From NCBI RefSeq assembly GCF_003057745.1, contig NZ_QBJD02000008.1, positions 174,709-238,708 of the forward strand: a DNA stretch of 64,000 bases, read 5' to 3'. The translations under genes were made by a program, and so were the position numbers. The notes beneath the pieces are model-generated. The model saw only the letters and a program-made list of their open reading frames with translations. It did no database searches and was not told the DNA's origin. The DNA is from Enterobacter sp. RIT418 (GTDB lineage: Bacteria > Pseudomonadota > Gammaproteobacteria > Enterobacterales > Enterobacteriaceae). The first letter of the stretch is position 1. Each line of letters starts with the position of its first letter. Positions 25,761 through 33,317 of the stretch are shown here, in pieces.

Positions 25761-28415
25761 TTATAGCTTTGGTGGCTGACTCTTAGCGGCGGCCACCATC
25801 TTTCTGTATTCACCGACCGGATCGAACCGCAACCGCGACACATCAACGCCGTGGTTATCTCGCAGCCGTTCCCATAATTTGTTTACTGTGCTGGATTCGT
25901 CGTGTTGCTGACGCGTGATTAACTTGCCGTCTGAACTGGCGCGATAAACCTGCCCGTTAATTTCCAGCCTGCTGCCTTTCAGCAGTGAAATTGCCTGGGC
26001 TTCGGAGATATCCAGCGCATAAAGGGAGGCATCCGCCAGTAAACTGGCAACCGCTGGCGCAAGTGCGGCACGTCTGGCGCTTTCCTCAGCCGATTTTGCG
26101 TTGATTTTCTCTACTGCAGCCCGCCACGCGACGTCCAGTTCACTGCCAGGGTCATAAGGTGAATCATTTTTGACCCTCCTTACCGGCGTTTCCCGCAACC
26201 GGCGAACCAGCTTGCGCCGTGTGGCCGCATCCATATTTTCAAAATCGACCATTTCTTCCTCTGAATCTTCTGTCATTTCCTCCACGTCAGCTGGCACAGT
26301 CATTTCTGACCCTGCTGAAGCACCACCCTGGGGGGAAAAAACGGTGTTTTTTTCGTCTTCCGTAGAGTTATTGACAGAACTCCAAGCGTCGCCGGGTGGC
26401 GACGGCAAAAGGTCAACCCCCAAACCGGGGCCGGTTTGGGCCCCAGTGGTGGCTTTGGATTTGGCGCGGATTGTCCACTTGACCAGGCGCGTGCAAATGC
26501 GCGACTGCTCCCCCAGCCGTGGCGACCAGACGCCAAAGACCTTATCCGGGATCTCACAGTAGGCATTCATTTCATCGGCTGGCTTATAGGCGAGGCGGAC
26601 GACATAGTTTTCACGCGGGATCAACACACCGCCCTGGCGCAAAATGTATGTAGCGAAGCAACCCACATCGGCAGCAGCGCAAACCGCATCCATTTCTGGA
26701 TCGGCCAGCATTGCCGCGCCACGCTTGAAGGTATTCGCAATTTTGCGCTGGTTGGTTAGCTGGTTGCTCAGTTTGCGCAGTTCGCGATAAACGGACACAG
26801 GAGGCTGGCCCAGCGGCTGAAACTGGCGGATGCGGTGAAGCGATGCCCAGGCCATTGCATATTTGGCCGTTTCATTTAGCGGCTTACCCGTCTCATCGTC
26901 CAGCTCACCGGCCAGCGCGTGGCCGTCGATATTTTTGGAAATGTATTTCGCGATATAGGCCGTTGCTGACCCTTTGCGCGGGTCCATTTTTTTGGACTTG
27001 AAGCGAGCGCCGGTATTGCGGCCCAGTTCGGCGCGGTCTTCTTTGGTGAAGTATTCGCGCAATATTGCGACCGTGGCTTTTACTTCCGCCTGCGGCATGA
27101 ATAACAGGGCGTGCCAGTGCGGCGTCCCGTCGTGGTGTGGCTCTGCGACACGGAAACCATAAGGGCGCAAATCTTCACGTTTCAGTTTGGCGGTTGCGCG
27201 GTTCCAGACGCGGCATAGATACCGCTGCGCCTGGGCAACGGTGGTGTGATTCCACTTGCCGTTATGGTGACCTGATTCGACGTTACTGTGATATTTGGAC
27301 GGGCAAGTGATGGTCAGGAAGACGCCCACATCGCCACGACTCTGGGCCACAAGCTCAACGCCAGCCATACGCGCCATAAGCTCATGGCGGCGTATAGCCG
27401 GATTGGACGTGGACTTGTTTATCATATCTTCAAGTGATGAAACGTTGCCGTCTTCGTCGACAAGCTCATGGCTCTTGAAAAACTCGCGGCTTTTACGGCG
27501 CTGTTCCTGCCATTCAATCAGGCTTGAGGCGCTTACATAGGCGTGGGCCTTGCGGTGAACCGCACCGATTGCACGCAACTGGTTTTCGCGCCAGTCGCAG
27601 CGAAGACGCCAGATTTTACGGCCCCACCACTCAGGGGAGCACATTTTTAGAATGGCGGTAAAAATCCGTTCACGTTCCCACGGTGCGGTCCATGCAGGAG
27701 GGACAACGCGGAGGGCCAGCATTTCGCGGCCCAGATGGCAATATATCCAGTCCAGTTCTTCAACGCTCATGCCCTCGGCGGTCAGGCCCAAAGCGGCGCA
27801 TTCGGTTTCAAGCATTTCAGCCAGACGGTTGGCAATTTCATGAGCGGCGCTTAACGCCTCCCGCTTTGTGAAATCCGCAAGGCGTTGCCAGCGGCCATGC
27901 CAGTAGGCGGCCAGTTCGCTGTTAACGTTTGTCGAAACTCCTTGCTTGCTGCGCACGATATCAAGACGCAGTAATGATTTTTTCACGGTTCCCATAAGAA
28001 AATCATTAATGTGTCGGGCTTCACGGTTGGCACGCAGCCAGTCGATTTTTTTGCGCCAGACTTCGCGGATAAAGAACGGCTCAGACAACAAACGGGCCTC
28101 CACACCTTCCGGCGTGCTGGCCCATGCGGCTGCGGCGGCCTTTGCGGCGGCCATATCGTTTCTGACGATCTCTTGATGTACTGAAAACGGCAGGCCGTGC
28201 GGCTCGTATTTGTCCAGCGCATGGATCAGCGCTTCACGATTGCGAACCTCTGCCGGGTTATAACCGGCGCGTTTGATAAGCCGGTCAATATGCTTTTCAA
28301 CGGCAGGATGATGCGCCACAGCCCCGGCGAGCGGGGCGAGCTTTGCAGATTCAAAGGTAAACGCCCCGATAGCGGGGCGGGGCTTGTTCCACTCCCATGC
28401 GAAGACGTCAGACAC
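25761..28415 (-). CDS. A: Replication initiation endonuclease A
   Basis: The 884-residue protein is a rolling-circle initiator of the P2 gpA family. Visible motifs are motif I VFLTITCPSKYH (365-376), metal-binding HWH (433-435), and the two catalytic tyrosines Tyr487 and Tyr491 in AYIAKYISKN. It is longer than P2 A (761), mainly in the C-terminal acidic and basic stretches. The start is GTG at 28415, overlapping the stop of the C5-methyltransferase gene, with GGGGG upstream. P2 A nicks within its own gene, so ori may be internal. Confidence 0.93.
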   Translation of the reverse strand: MSDVFAWEWNKPRPAIGAFTFESAKLAPLAGAVAHHPAVEKHIDRLIKRAGYNPAEVRNREALIHALDKYEPHGLPFSVHQEIVRNDMAAAKAAAAAWASTPEGVEARLLSEPFFIREVWRKKIDWLRANREARHINDFLMGTVKKSLLRLDIVRSKQGVSTNVNSELAAYWHGRWQRLADFTKREALSAAHEIANRLAEMLETECAALGLTAEGMSVEELDWIYCHLGREMLALRVVPPAWTAPWERERIFTAILKMCSPEWWGRKIWRLRCDWRENQLRAIGAVHRKAHAYVSASSLIEWQEQRRKSREFFKSHELVDEDGNVSSLEDMINKSTSNPAIRRHELMARMAGVELVAQSRGDVGVFLTITCPSKYHSNVESGHHNGKWNHTTVAQAQRYLCRVWNRATAKLKREDLRPYGFRVAEPHHDGTPHWHALLFMPQAEVKATVAILREYFTKEDRAELGRNTGARFKSKKMDPRKGSATAYIAKYISKNIDGHALAGELDDETGKPLNETAKYAMAWASLHRIRQFQPLGQPPVSVYRELRKLSNQLTNQRKIANTFKRGAAMLADPEMDAVCAAADVGCFATYILRQGGVLIPRENYVVRLAYKPADEMNAYCEIPDKVFGVWSPRLGEQSRICTRLVKWTIRAKSKATTGAQTGPGLGVDLLPSPPGDAWSSVNNSTEDEKNTVFSPQGGASAGSEMTVPADVEEMTEDSEEEMVDFENMDAATRRKLVRRLRETPVRRVKNDSPYDPGSELDVAWRAAVEKINAKSAEESARRAALAPAVASLLADASLYALDISEAQAISLLKGSRLEINGQVYRASSDGKLITRQQHDESSTVNKLWERLRDNHGVDVSRLRFDPVGEYRKMVAAAKSQPPKL

Positions 28416-29331
28416 CGGACGCCCCCATCATGTAAGCTTTTATGAACGCCGTTGCCGCTTCAGCGTTGACGGCGTTTCCGTAGGCGCGGATTTTTCCCAC
28501 TCTTGCGGAATCCCCATCAACCAGCGGGATAAGTTCGGGTTCAACTGGCCGCCACTTTTCATCCCTGCAAAACAGCCAGTCAGCAGATCCCCAGAAGCCG
28601 TTAACCGGGCCGCATCCGCTATCTGGGCTACCACGTCCAGTGTGTCCGTGGATAATTTCCCGTTGCGCATCCTTCCGCCCTGATACCCCCCCTTGTGATC
28701 TCTTGCCGCTGGTGTCGGCCACCCCGCCAGACAGGCGAAGTCCTGCAAGTTCGACTGGCGACCAGCAAGTTTTCGTGCAATCACTTTCTCCGCGTCCTGG
28801 TAGGCATTTTTCGTATTGCTTGCGGTCGGCGTCGGCCACCCAGTAAGCCCTGTCCCGGATATGCGGTGCGCCGACGCTCGCAGACGGAAACGCGCACGCC
28901 CCGAAGGCATAACCCATTCCTTCCACGTCAGCTTGTACAAGGTCGATCCAGTCGTTTGCGTCAGCGCTCGCAGATTGCTCGCCAAAGATAACGAGAGGGC
29001 GGCACTGCCCAGCCAGCCAATGCATGGCGGGCCATAAGTGCCGCTCGTCAGCAAACCCTTCTCCTTTGCCTGCCGCGCTGAAAGGCTGGCATGGACAAGA
29101 CCCTGTCCAGACTGGGCGGGAGTCCGGCCAGCCAGCACGGCGCAGGGCATATGACCAAATACCAATCCCTGCGAAGAAATGGACTTGAGTAAATCCGCGC
29201 AAGTCGTTTGGTGTGACATCTTCAATGCTCCGTTCGTCAACAATGCCGGGGGCGATAAGACCGGCAGCAATAAGGTTGCGTAGCCATTGGGCTGCAAATG
29301 GATCAATTTCGTTGTAATAGGCGACTGTCAT
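28408..29331 (-). CDS. C5-cytosine DNA methyltransferase
   Basis: The 307-residue enzyme shows motif I (VHFFAGIGIWSYALRRAGW), motif IV with the catalytic cysteine (SCPCQPFSAAGKGEGF), motif VI as FGEQSAS in place of the usual ENV, motif VIII (IRDRAYWVAD) and a C-terminal block RAYGNAVNAEAATAFI (motif X-like). A variable central part should recognise the target. No endonuclease partner is seen; anti-restriction or regulation is likely. It begins in the stop of the ParE-like gene (ATGA) and ends over the start of A. A second open frame runs almost its whole length (see 28440-29306). Confidence 0.88.
   Translation of the reverse strand: MTVAYYNEIDPFAAQWLRNLIAAGLIAPGIVDERSIEDVTPNDLRGFTQVHFFAGIGIWSYALRRAGWPDSRPVWTGSCPCQPFSAAGKGEGFADERHLWPAMHWLAGQCRPLVIFGEQSASADANDWIDLVQADVEGMGYAFGACAFPSASVGAPHIRDRAYWVADADRKQYEKCLPGRGESDCTKTCWSPVELAGLRLSGGVADTSGKRSQGGVSGRKDAQREIIHGHTGRGSPDSGCGPVNGFWGSADWLFCRDEKWRPVEPELIPLVDGDSARVGKIRAYGNAVNAEAATAFIKAYMMGASGV
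28440..29306 (-). other. Long second open frame inside the C5-methyltransferase gene
   Basis: A 288-codon frame on the same strand, shifted by one base, covers most of the methyltransferase gene. Its translation includes TSGTYGPPCIGWL, STLYKLTWKEWVMPSGRARF, GWPTPTASNTK, GWPTPAARDHKGGYQGG and GGQLNPNLSRWLMGIPQEW. I recall similar WPTP/SRWLMG sequences annotated as phage hypothetical or methyltransferase-like proteins. It may be a real overlapping gene (an internal start at MSHQTTCADLL is possible) or a shadow frame preserved because the methyltransferase is conserved. Undecided. Confidence 0.4.
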
Positions 29332-29555
29332 TTTTTGCTCTCCACGTTGTACTTTTCGTGGGTCAGCAATGACCAGACCTTGCCGCCGTCCTTACTTAAT
29401 AAACGCCAGCGGCAACCCAGACGGATCACCAGGTAATGGTGTGGCCGTATGCGGGAATAATTTTTCCGGCCTCTCGCGTACTGGCTTAATTCAGCGGTTG
29501 CACGCTTGCTTACGCCCAGCGGGGCGGCGCATGAAATCTGCAAACGGGTAGCCAT
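29328..29555 (-). CDS. ParE-like small phage protein
   Basis: The 75-residue basic protein starts at ATG 29555 within the dam stop (TGATG); a longer upstream reading is unlikely. The pattern ISCAAPLGVSKRATAELSQY, HHYLVIRLGCRWRLLSKDGG and WSLLTHEKYN resembles phage proteins labelled ParE toxin-like, in which the fold but not a toxin role is clear. No antitoxin partner of the ParD type is next to it. It is coupled to dam upstream and the C5-methyltransferase downstream. Confidence 0.6.
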   Translation of the reverse strand: MATRLQISCAAPLGVSKRATAELSQYARGRKNYSRIRPHHYLVIRLGCRWRLLSKDGGKVWSLLTHEKYNVESKK

Positions 29556-30529
29556 CAAAACACCTCGACATCTTTTGCGGGATCGAAGCCTATCCAAGGT
29601 GAATATCCGGCACACGGGCCGCAATCAGGGCAGCAACCACCACCGGCACGCCCGCAGGCGTCGCACACTTTGAGGACGCCGATCACCTCGCTGGCGGCTC
29701 CCCTGGTAATGGCGTTCACGCTAACCGAACGGTTAACGCTGATTTCCTGGAATTTGAAAGCGCTGTAAATATCACGGGTGGCGGGGGTATCACTGTTTGA
29801 CAGGATCACCGGCGAACCAGTCAGGCGGTTGGCAGCCAGCAGGGCAGCAGCTAACTGGCGGTGTTGCTTCTCACCAAACGGGGCGGTGTGGTACTGGGTA
29901 AAATTGGCTGTTTCGCTAGCTGGAAGGTACGGCGGATCGCAGTAGATAACGGCATCGCTGCCAATCATGATTTTTAATGTGCTCTGGTAGTCGCAACAAA
30001 CGAAAACGGCTTTCGTGTCGTTGGCCTTTTCAGAGAACAAGCGGATCTGTTCTTCGGGGAAGTATGGCGGGGTTTTATGCTTTCCAAATGGAACGTTATA
30101 TCCGCCCTGGCGGTTGTAGCGCACAACGCCGTTATAGCCATGGCGATTCAGATAAATGAATTGCGCAGCGCGAAGAACCTTGCCCGCGTCCGGGCCGTTT
30201 TCGAAAACCTCACGCGAAGAAAGATTATCTCTGGCACGGGCGTTGAAATCATCCCGGACCCACTGATAACCGTCTTTATCGCCATACACCTTAAACAACG
30301 GGCGGGCCGCGTTAATGACCGCATCCGGCCAGCGCGTTATCTGGCGGTAAAGGTTTATCAGGTCGGGATTAATATCACCCAGGATATAACGGCGATATTC
30401 AGTATTGAGGAAAACAGAGGCACCGCCGACGAACGGTTCAACCAGGCAATCCGCCTTTGGTAGTACAGGCAGCAGATCGGGAATTACGCGGCTTTTACCA
30501 CCAGGCCATTTCACAAGCGAACGAATCAT
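29555..30529 (-). CDS. dam: Dam-type adenine-N6 DNA methyltransferase with C-terminal Cys cluster
   Basis: The 324-residue protein carries the Dam-family motifs: KWPGGKSRVIPDL near the start, LVEPFVGGASVFLN (SAM binding) and the catalytic YCDPPYLPASE. The start ATG at 30529 has GGAG eight bases upstream; the TTG-initiated extension to 30550 is rejected. The last 40 residues add a cysteine cluster (VCDACGRAGGG, CCPDCGPCAGY), a likely zinc ribbon absent from E. coli Dam. Likely role: methylation of phage GATC-type sites for protection or timing. Confidence 0.88.
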   Translation of the reverse strand: MIRSLVKWPGGKSRVIPDLLPVLPKADCLVEPFVGGASVFLNTEYRRYILGDINPDLINLYRQITRWPDAVINAARPLFKVYGDKDGYQWVRDDFNARARDNLSSREVFENGPDAGKVLRAAQFIYLNRHGYNGVVRYNRQGGYNVPFGKHKTPPYFPEEQIRLFSEKANDTKAVFVCCDYQSTLKIMIGSDAVIYCDPPYLPASETANFTQYHTAPFGEKQHRQLAAALLAANRLTGSPVILSNSDTPATRDIYSAFKFQEISVNRSVSVNAITRGAASEVIGVLKVCDACGRAGGGCCPDCGPCAGYSPWIGFDPAKDVEVF

Positions 30530-30598
30530 TTTATTTTCTCCAGGGTGCAAGAAGCCCGACGCGTTAGCGCCTGTTTCTTTTTTGTGGTCAGTTATTTG

Positions 30599-30988
30599 TT
30601 AATTGGTTGGTTTGTCTGGCTCTGGCGGCTTGTCACGTAAAGCCTGCATTTCAGCGCGGGGCGCGGCGTAGTCCTCAAATTCCCACGGCATTGACGCCGC
30701 GAACTTTGAAAGGCGCTTAATCCCCATCATCAGGCAGGTTTGTTCCGCTTCGGTCAGATCTGCAAAAGCTAAATTCAGGTGGCGGCGGGTCAGTTGTGGT
30801 AAACCGGCCACGCGGCTGGCCGCATCATTCGCCAGGATGAAAACCACTTTCTTGCGAGTTTCATCCAGGCGATTGAAGCGGGTTGCCGTATCGTTCACGC
30901 GGTTGGCGTTTAAACTGGCTTGCAGTCGGGCACGTTGTTCCAGAAAACGGCGGCGCCCTGGTTGCTGTCCTGCTTTATCCATGAACAT
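30599..30988 (-). CDS. Small early phage protein, unknown (possibly DUF5347-like)
   Basis: A protein of about 129 residues, helical and basic at the N-terminus (GRRRFLEQRARLQASLNANR), with ETRKKVVFILANDAASR and MPWEFEDYAAPRAEM. I recall similar uncharacterised proteins in enteric prophages (DUF5347), without certainty. The ATG at 30988 has GAGG five bases upstream and is preferred over the GTG at 30994. It lies in the early operon between the Fil-like gene and dam. No function can be assigned. Confidence 0.55.
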   Translation of the reverse strand: MFMDKAGQQPGRRRFLEQRARLQASLNANRVNDTATRFNRLDETRKKVVFILANDAASRVAGLPQLTRRHLNLAFADLTEAEQTCLMMGIKRLSKFAASMPWEFEDYAAPRAEMQALRDKPPEPDKPTN

Positions 30989-31004
30989 ATCCACCTCACC
31001 AGAA

Positions 31005-31226
31005 CTAAGCGAAGATACCCATCAGGCGGGCGAACCAGCGGCGTTTATTGCGCGGGCGAGACATAAAAGGCAAACGTGACTGTTTGATGAATTGCACGTC
31101 GGCTGCCTTTGGCTGGAAGAAGCGGCCGTCCGGGGTTTCAATCCAGCCACGGGAGTGGGCGCGGTGCGTTATCTGCTGGCCTTTAGTTAACAGGCTGGCG
31201 AACGAGGGGCATTGCGTCATATCCAT
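31005..31226 (-). CDS. Fil-like small phage protein (DUF2724 type)
   Basis: The 73-residue protein starts at ATG 31226, with AAGGAG seven bases upstream. CPSFASLLTKGQQITHRAH and RGWIETPDGRFFQPKAADV resemble the phage 186 Fil family as I recall it, whose expression causes cell filamentation. The basic C-terminus (RPRNKRRWFARLMG) could bind nucleic acid. Its position second in the early operon, after the Cox-like regulator, matches the 186 region where fil lies. Confidence 0.6.
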   Translation of the reverse strand: MDMTQCPSFASLLTKGQQITHRAHSRGWIETPDGRFFQPKAADVQFIKQSRLPFMSRPRNKRRWFARLMGIFA

Positions 31227-31240
31227 AATGATCTCCTTAC

Positions 31241-31717
31241 TCAAACACATGGACGTGGACGCAATACATTCATTGCGCTGCGGCTGGTACGCTTGTGGGC
31301 TTGATGCGTGCTCCCAGTTATACGGCGATAGGTTTTCTTATCGCTCATAAGGCGATCAATGTAGTGCCTTTCTTCTGGGGTAATAAGCGCCCGGCAATGT
31401 GCGACGGCGGCCCAATACTCTTGCAGCATGATGAAACGCTTAGGACGTTTCGAACCGGGCATACCTTCACGGTGAACTGGCAGTTGCGCGCGATCCATCA
31501 GGTTGCGAACGCTCTTTAAGGTCCGGCCAGTCAGATAAGCAAACTCGACCGGCGTAACGAAAATCTGTTTTTGCAGTTCTTCGTTATTCATATCCCGGAT
31601 GCTTTCAGCCTGCGTGCTGGTCATTTTGCAAGTGCGGGCAATGCGGGCGTTGTCCAGCGGGAATTGACGTAAATGTTGAGATCCCGCGTTTAATTCGATT
31701 TCTCGTGATTGTGTCAT
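31241..31717 (-). CDS. Cox-like early regulator/excisionase
   Basis: The 158-residue protein has a winged-helix segment FVTPVEFAYLTGRTLKSVRN followed by LMDRAQLPVHREG, as in Cox-type proteins that repress lysogeny promoters and promote excision. It is longer than P2 Cox (91) by an N-terminal extension and a basic tail (THQAHKRTSRSAMN). GGAG lies eight bases before ATG 31717. First gene of the early operon, divergent from C, which is the P2 arrangement. An internal start at MNNEELQKQ would give a Cox-sized core. Confidence 0.68.
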   Translation of the reverse strand: MTQSREIELNAGSQHLRQFPLDNARIARTCKMTSTQAESIRDMNNEELQKQIFVTPVEFAYLTGRTLKSVRNLMDRAQLPVHREGMPGSKRPKRFIMLQEYWAAVAHCRALITPEERHYIDRLMSDKKTYRRITGSTHQAHKRTSRSAMNVLRPRPCV

Positions 31718-31839
31718 TTGTTAGACTCCTAAGTTAACCATTTATGAGGCTTGTTAAGCTCATTTGTGGCTTACATGACATTGTCTCAACTTGAGGTAAA
31801 TGTCTCGTATGTGGGTAACTATATGGAGATCTCGTAATC
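31718..31839. promoter_or_regulatory. Lysis-lysogeny switch region with C operator repeats
   Basis: The 122-bp gap between the Cox-like gene and C holds TGTCTC at 31782-31787 and 31801-31806, a direct repeat 19 bp apart. The first overlaps a minus-strand -35-like TTGAGA. A plus-strand TTGAGG (31791-31796) lies between them. P2 C also binds two direct repeats about two helical turns apart, so these are the likely operator half-sites. Exact promoters cannot be fixed. Confidence 0.6.
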
Positions 31840-32139
31840 GTGTCAATTTCCCAAGGTGAAAAACTATCCCTGATCCGTGACTCTGAACGACTAACTAAAC
31901 AACAACTGGTTGATTTAGTAGGGCTTAACTACACGACTTATCACGGATATGAACGTAATAAATCCAAAATGACTTTGGAGGCAGCAGTGAAAATCTTTGG
32001 ACACCCCAGATTTAACAAATATCAAGACTGGTTTATGTATGACCGGATCGACCCAAGCCGGGGCCAGATCGCACCGGCTCTCGCACACTATGGGCAAGAA
32101 ACAACGCAATCAGACCCATCCGGGAAACAGACTGGCTAA
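31840..32139 (+). CDS. C: P2-type immunity repressor C
   Basis: The 99-residue protein has exactly the P2 C length and shares its helix-turn-helix (LTKQQLVDLVGLNYTTYHGY) and C-terminal signature SGQIAPALAHFGQ, here RGQIAPALAHYGQETTQSD. It silences the early promoter and maintains lysogeny. The start is GTG at 31840 with GGAG 11 bases upstream. Unlike lambda CI it has no RecA-cleavable domain, so induction should not be directly SOS-driven. int follows in the same direction. Confidence 0.92.
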   Translation: MSISQGEKLSLIRDSERLTKQQLVDLVGLNYTTYHGYERNKSKMTLEAAVKIFGHPRFNKYQDWFMYDRIDPSRGQIAPALAHYGQETTQSDPSGKQTG

Positions 32140-32208
32140 CGTTATATAAACATTACATTTTCACTATTTGTTACCAGGATAGTGAACTGACAATCGGAGG
32201 GTCTTCTT

Positions 32209-33231
32209 ATGTCCGTTAAGAAACTCGAAGATGGTCGCTATGAAGTGGATGTAAGGCCGCGCGGGCGCGATGGAAAACGCATTCGGCGGAAGTTTGACAG
32301 AAAGGCAGAAGCGCACGCATTTGAGCGCAGTATCATCGCCAAATTTCAGAATCATGATTATCTGAACAAACCGGCAGACAAACGGAAGTTAAGCGAGTTT
32401 ATCGCGCTTTGGTGGCAGCTGATCGGCCGCAATAAGAACTACGCAAATCGTAGGCTTAGTGCGGTGAATTGTATCTGTCTTGATATGGGCGATCCCATGC
32501 TTTACCAGCTTGATGCGCGGTGCATTATTGATTACCGGGCATATCGGCTGGAGCAGGGAATCAAGGCTTCAACGATAAACCATGACCTTTTCGCGTTGAG
32601 TGGGATTTTCAAGTCAATGGCTGAAATAGATGAGTTTCACGGTGAAAACCCTGTCACATCGGTTAAGGCCTTGAAGGAACCCAAAACGGAAATGTCATAT
32701 CTCACCCAGTCCGAAGTGGATCGGCTGCTTTCGCTATGTTCAGGTGATTACTACCGCATTGCCATTCTGCTGCTGGCTACTGGCGCAAGATGGGGGGAGG
32801 CATATAGCCTGAAAGCCGAAAACATTGTCGGTAACAGAGTCATGTTTACCCTGACAAAGAACGGCGAAAGGCGCGTTGTGCCGATATCGGATGATATTGC
32901 CAGGATAATCAAAGACAGGGAATCAGGGCGGCTTTTCCGTGTCAGTTATAAAACGTTCCGTTTAAGGATGAAAGAAGCGAAGCCCAACTTGCCAGACGGG
33001 CAGGCGGCCCATGCTTTGCGCCATACATTCGCAACGCATTTCATGATGAAAGGGGGCAACATAATTGCCTTGCAGCGAATTTTGGGGCATGCGGATATTT
33101 CTCAAACGATGGTTTACGCACACTTCGCGCCTGATTATTTAATGGACGCGGTGAGCTATAATCCCCTCAGCGGAATGTCCACATTGTGTCCACAGATTGG
33201 AGGCAAAGCGGGGGATTTGAGGGCTAGTTAA
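32209..33231 (+). CDS. int: Tyrosine integrase
   Basis: The 340-residue P2-family integrase has catalytic residues Arg194 (TGARWGEAYSL), Lys217, His268 and Arg271 (HALRHTFATHF), His294 (LGHADIS) and Tyr303 (MVYAHFAP). GGAGGG lies about 8 bases before the ATG. The N-terminal segment (LEDGRYEVDVRPRGRDGKR) should bind arm sites. Its 3' end contains two arm-type GTCCACA sites, 100 bp from attR. It inserts the phage at the copA-cueR junction. Confidence 0.95.
   Translation: MSVKKLEDGRYEVDVRPRGRDGKRIRRKFDRKAEAHAFERSIIAKFQNHDYLNKPADKRKLSEFIALWWQLIGRNKNYANRRLSAVNCICLDMGDPMLYQLDARCIIDYRAYRLEQGIKASTINHDLFALSGIFKSMAEIDEFHGENPVTSVKALKEPKTEMSYLTQSEVDRLLSLCSGDYYRIAILLLATGARWGEAYSLKAENIVGNRVMFTLTKNGERRVVPISDDIARIIKDRESGRLFRVSYKTFRLRMKEAKPNLPDGQAAHALRHTFATHFMMKGGNIIALQRILGHADISQTMVYAHFAPDYLMDAVSYNPLSGMSTLCPQIGGKAGDLRAS
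33177..33194. promoter_or_regulatory. Integrase arm-type sites, right cluster
   Basis: Two GTCCACA copies (33177-33183, 33188-33194), 11 bp apart, lie within the last codons of int. They pair with the three left copies at 2790-2827. Confidence 0.7.
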
Positions 33232-33250
33232 GTCTGTAAAATACTGATTC

Positions 33251-33276
33251 GGCGCAGTACCTTACGGGGCTGCGCC
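33251..33276. terminator. Hairpin after int
   Basis: The inverted repeat GGCGCAG/CTGCGCC with a 12-base loop is 20 bp downstream of int. There is no T run, so termination would be weak. Reading through it would reach cueR. Confidence 0.4.
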
Positions 33277-33289
33277 TGTCAGAATCCCA

Positions 33290-33309
33290 CCATCAAGGGG
33301 AAGGTCAAG
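33290..33309. repeat. attR core
   Basis: Identical to 2731-2750. It ends 8 bp before the cueR start codon. Confidence 0.93.
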
Positions 33310-33317
33310 GGGGAAAT

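Larger units (their letters stand above)
2731..33309. mobile_element. Complete P2-superfamily (HP1/P2-like) prophage
   Basis: The element is about 30.6 kb between two identical 20-bp cores. It encodes tyrosine integrase, C repressor, Cox-like regulator, replication protein A, terminase (P, M), portal, protease/scaffold, capsid, head and tail completion proteins, contractile sheath and tube, tape measure, baseplate, fibre, spike, holin, endolysin and spanins. All structural frames are open, so it looks intact and potentially inducible. Sheath (DUF2586-like), tube (DUF2597-like) and the fibre-to-spike order resemble HP1/K139. Repressor, integrase, gpA and capsid genes resemble P2. Host genes on both sides are collinear with other Enterobacteriaceae. 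Confidence 0.95.

Noticed and set aside
29328..29555. ParE/ParD type II toxin-antitoxin pair
   Set aside because: No ParD-like partner is adjacent, and the gene is translationally coupled to methyltransferases. Only a ParE-like fold is suggested.
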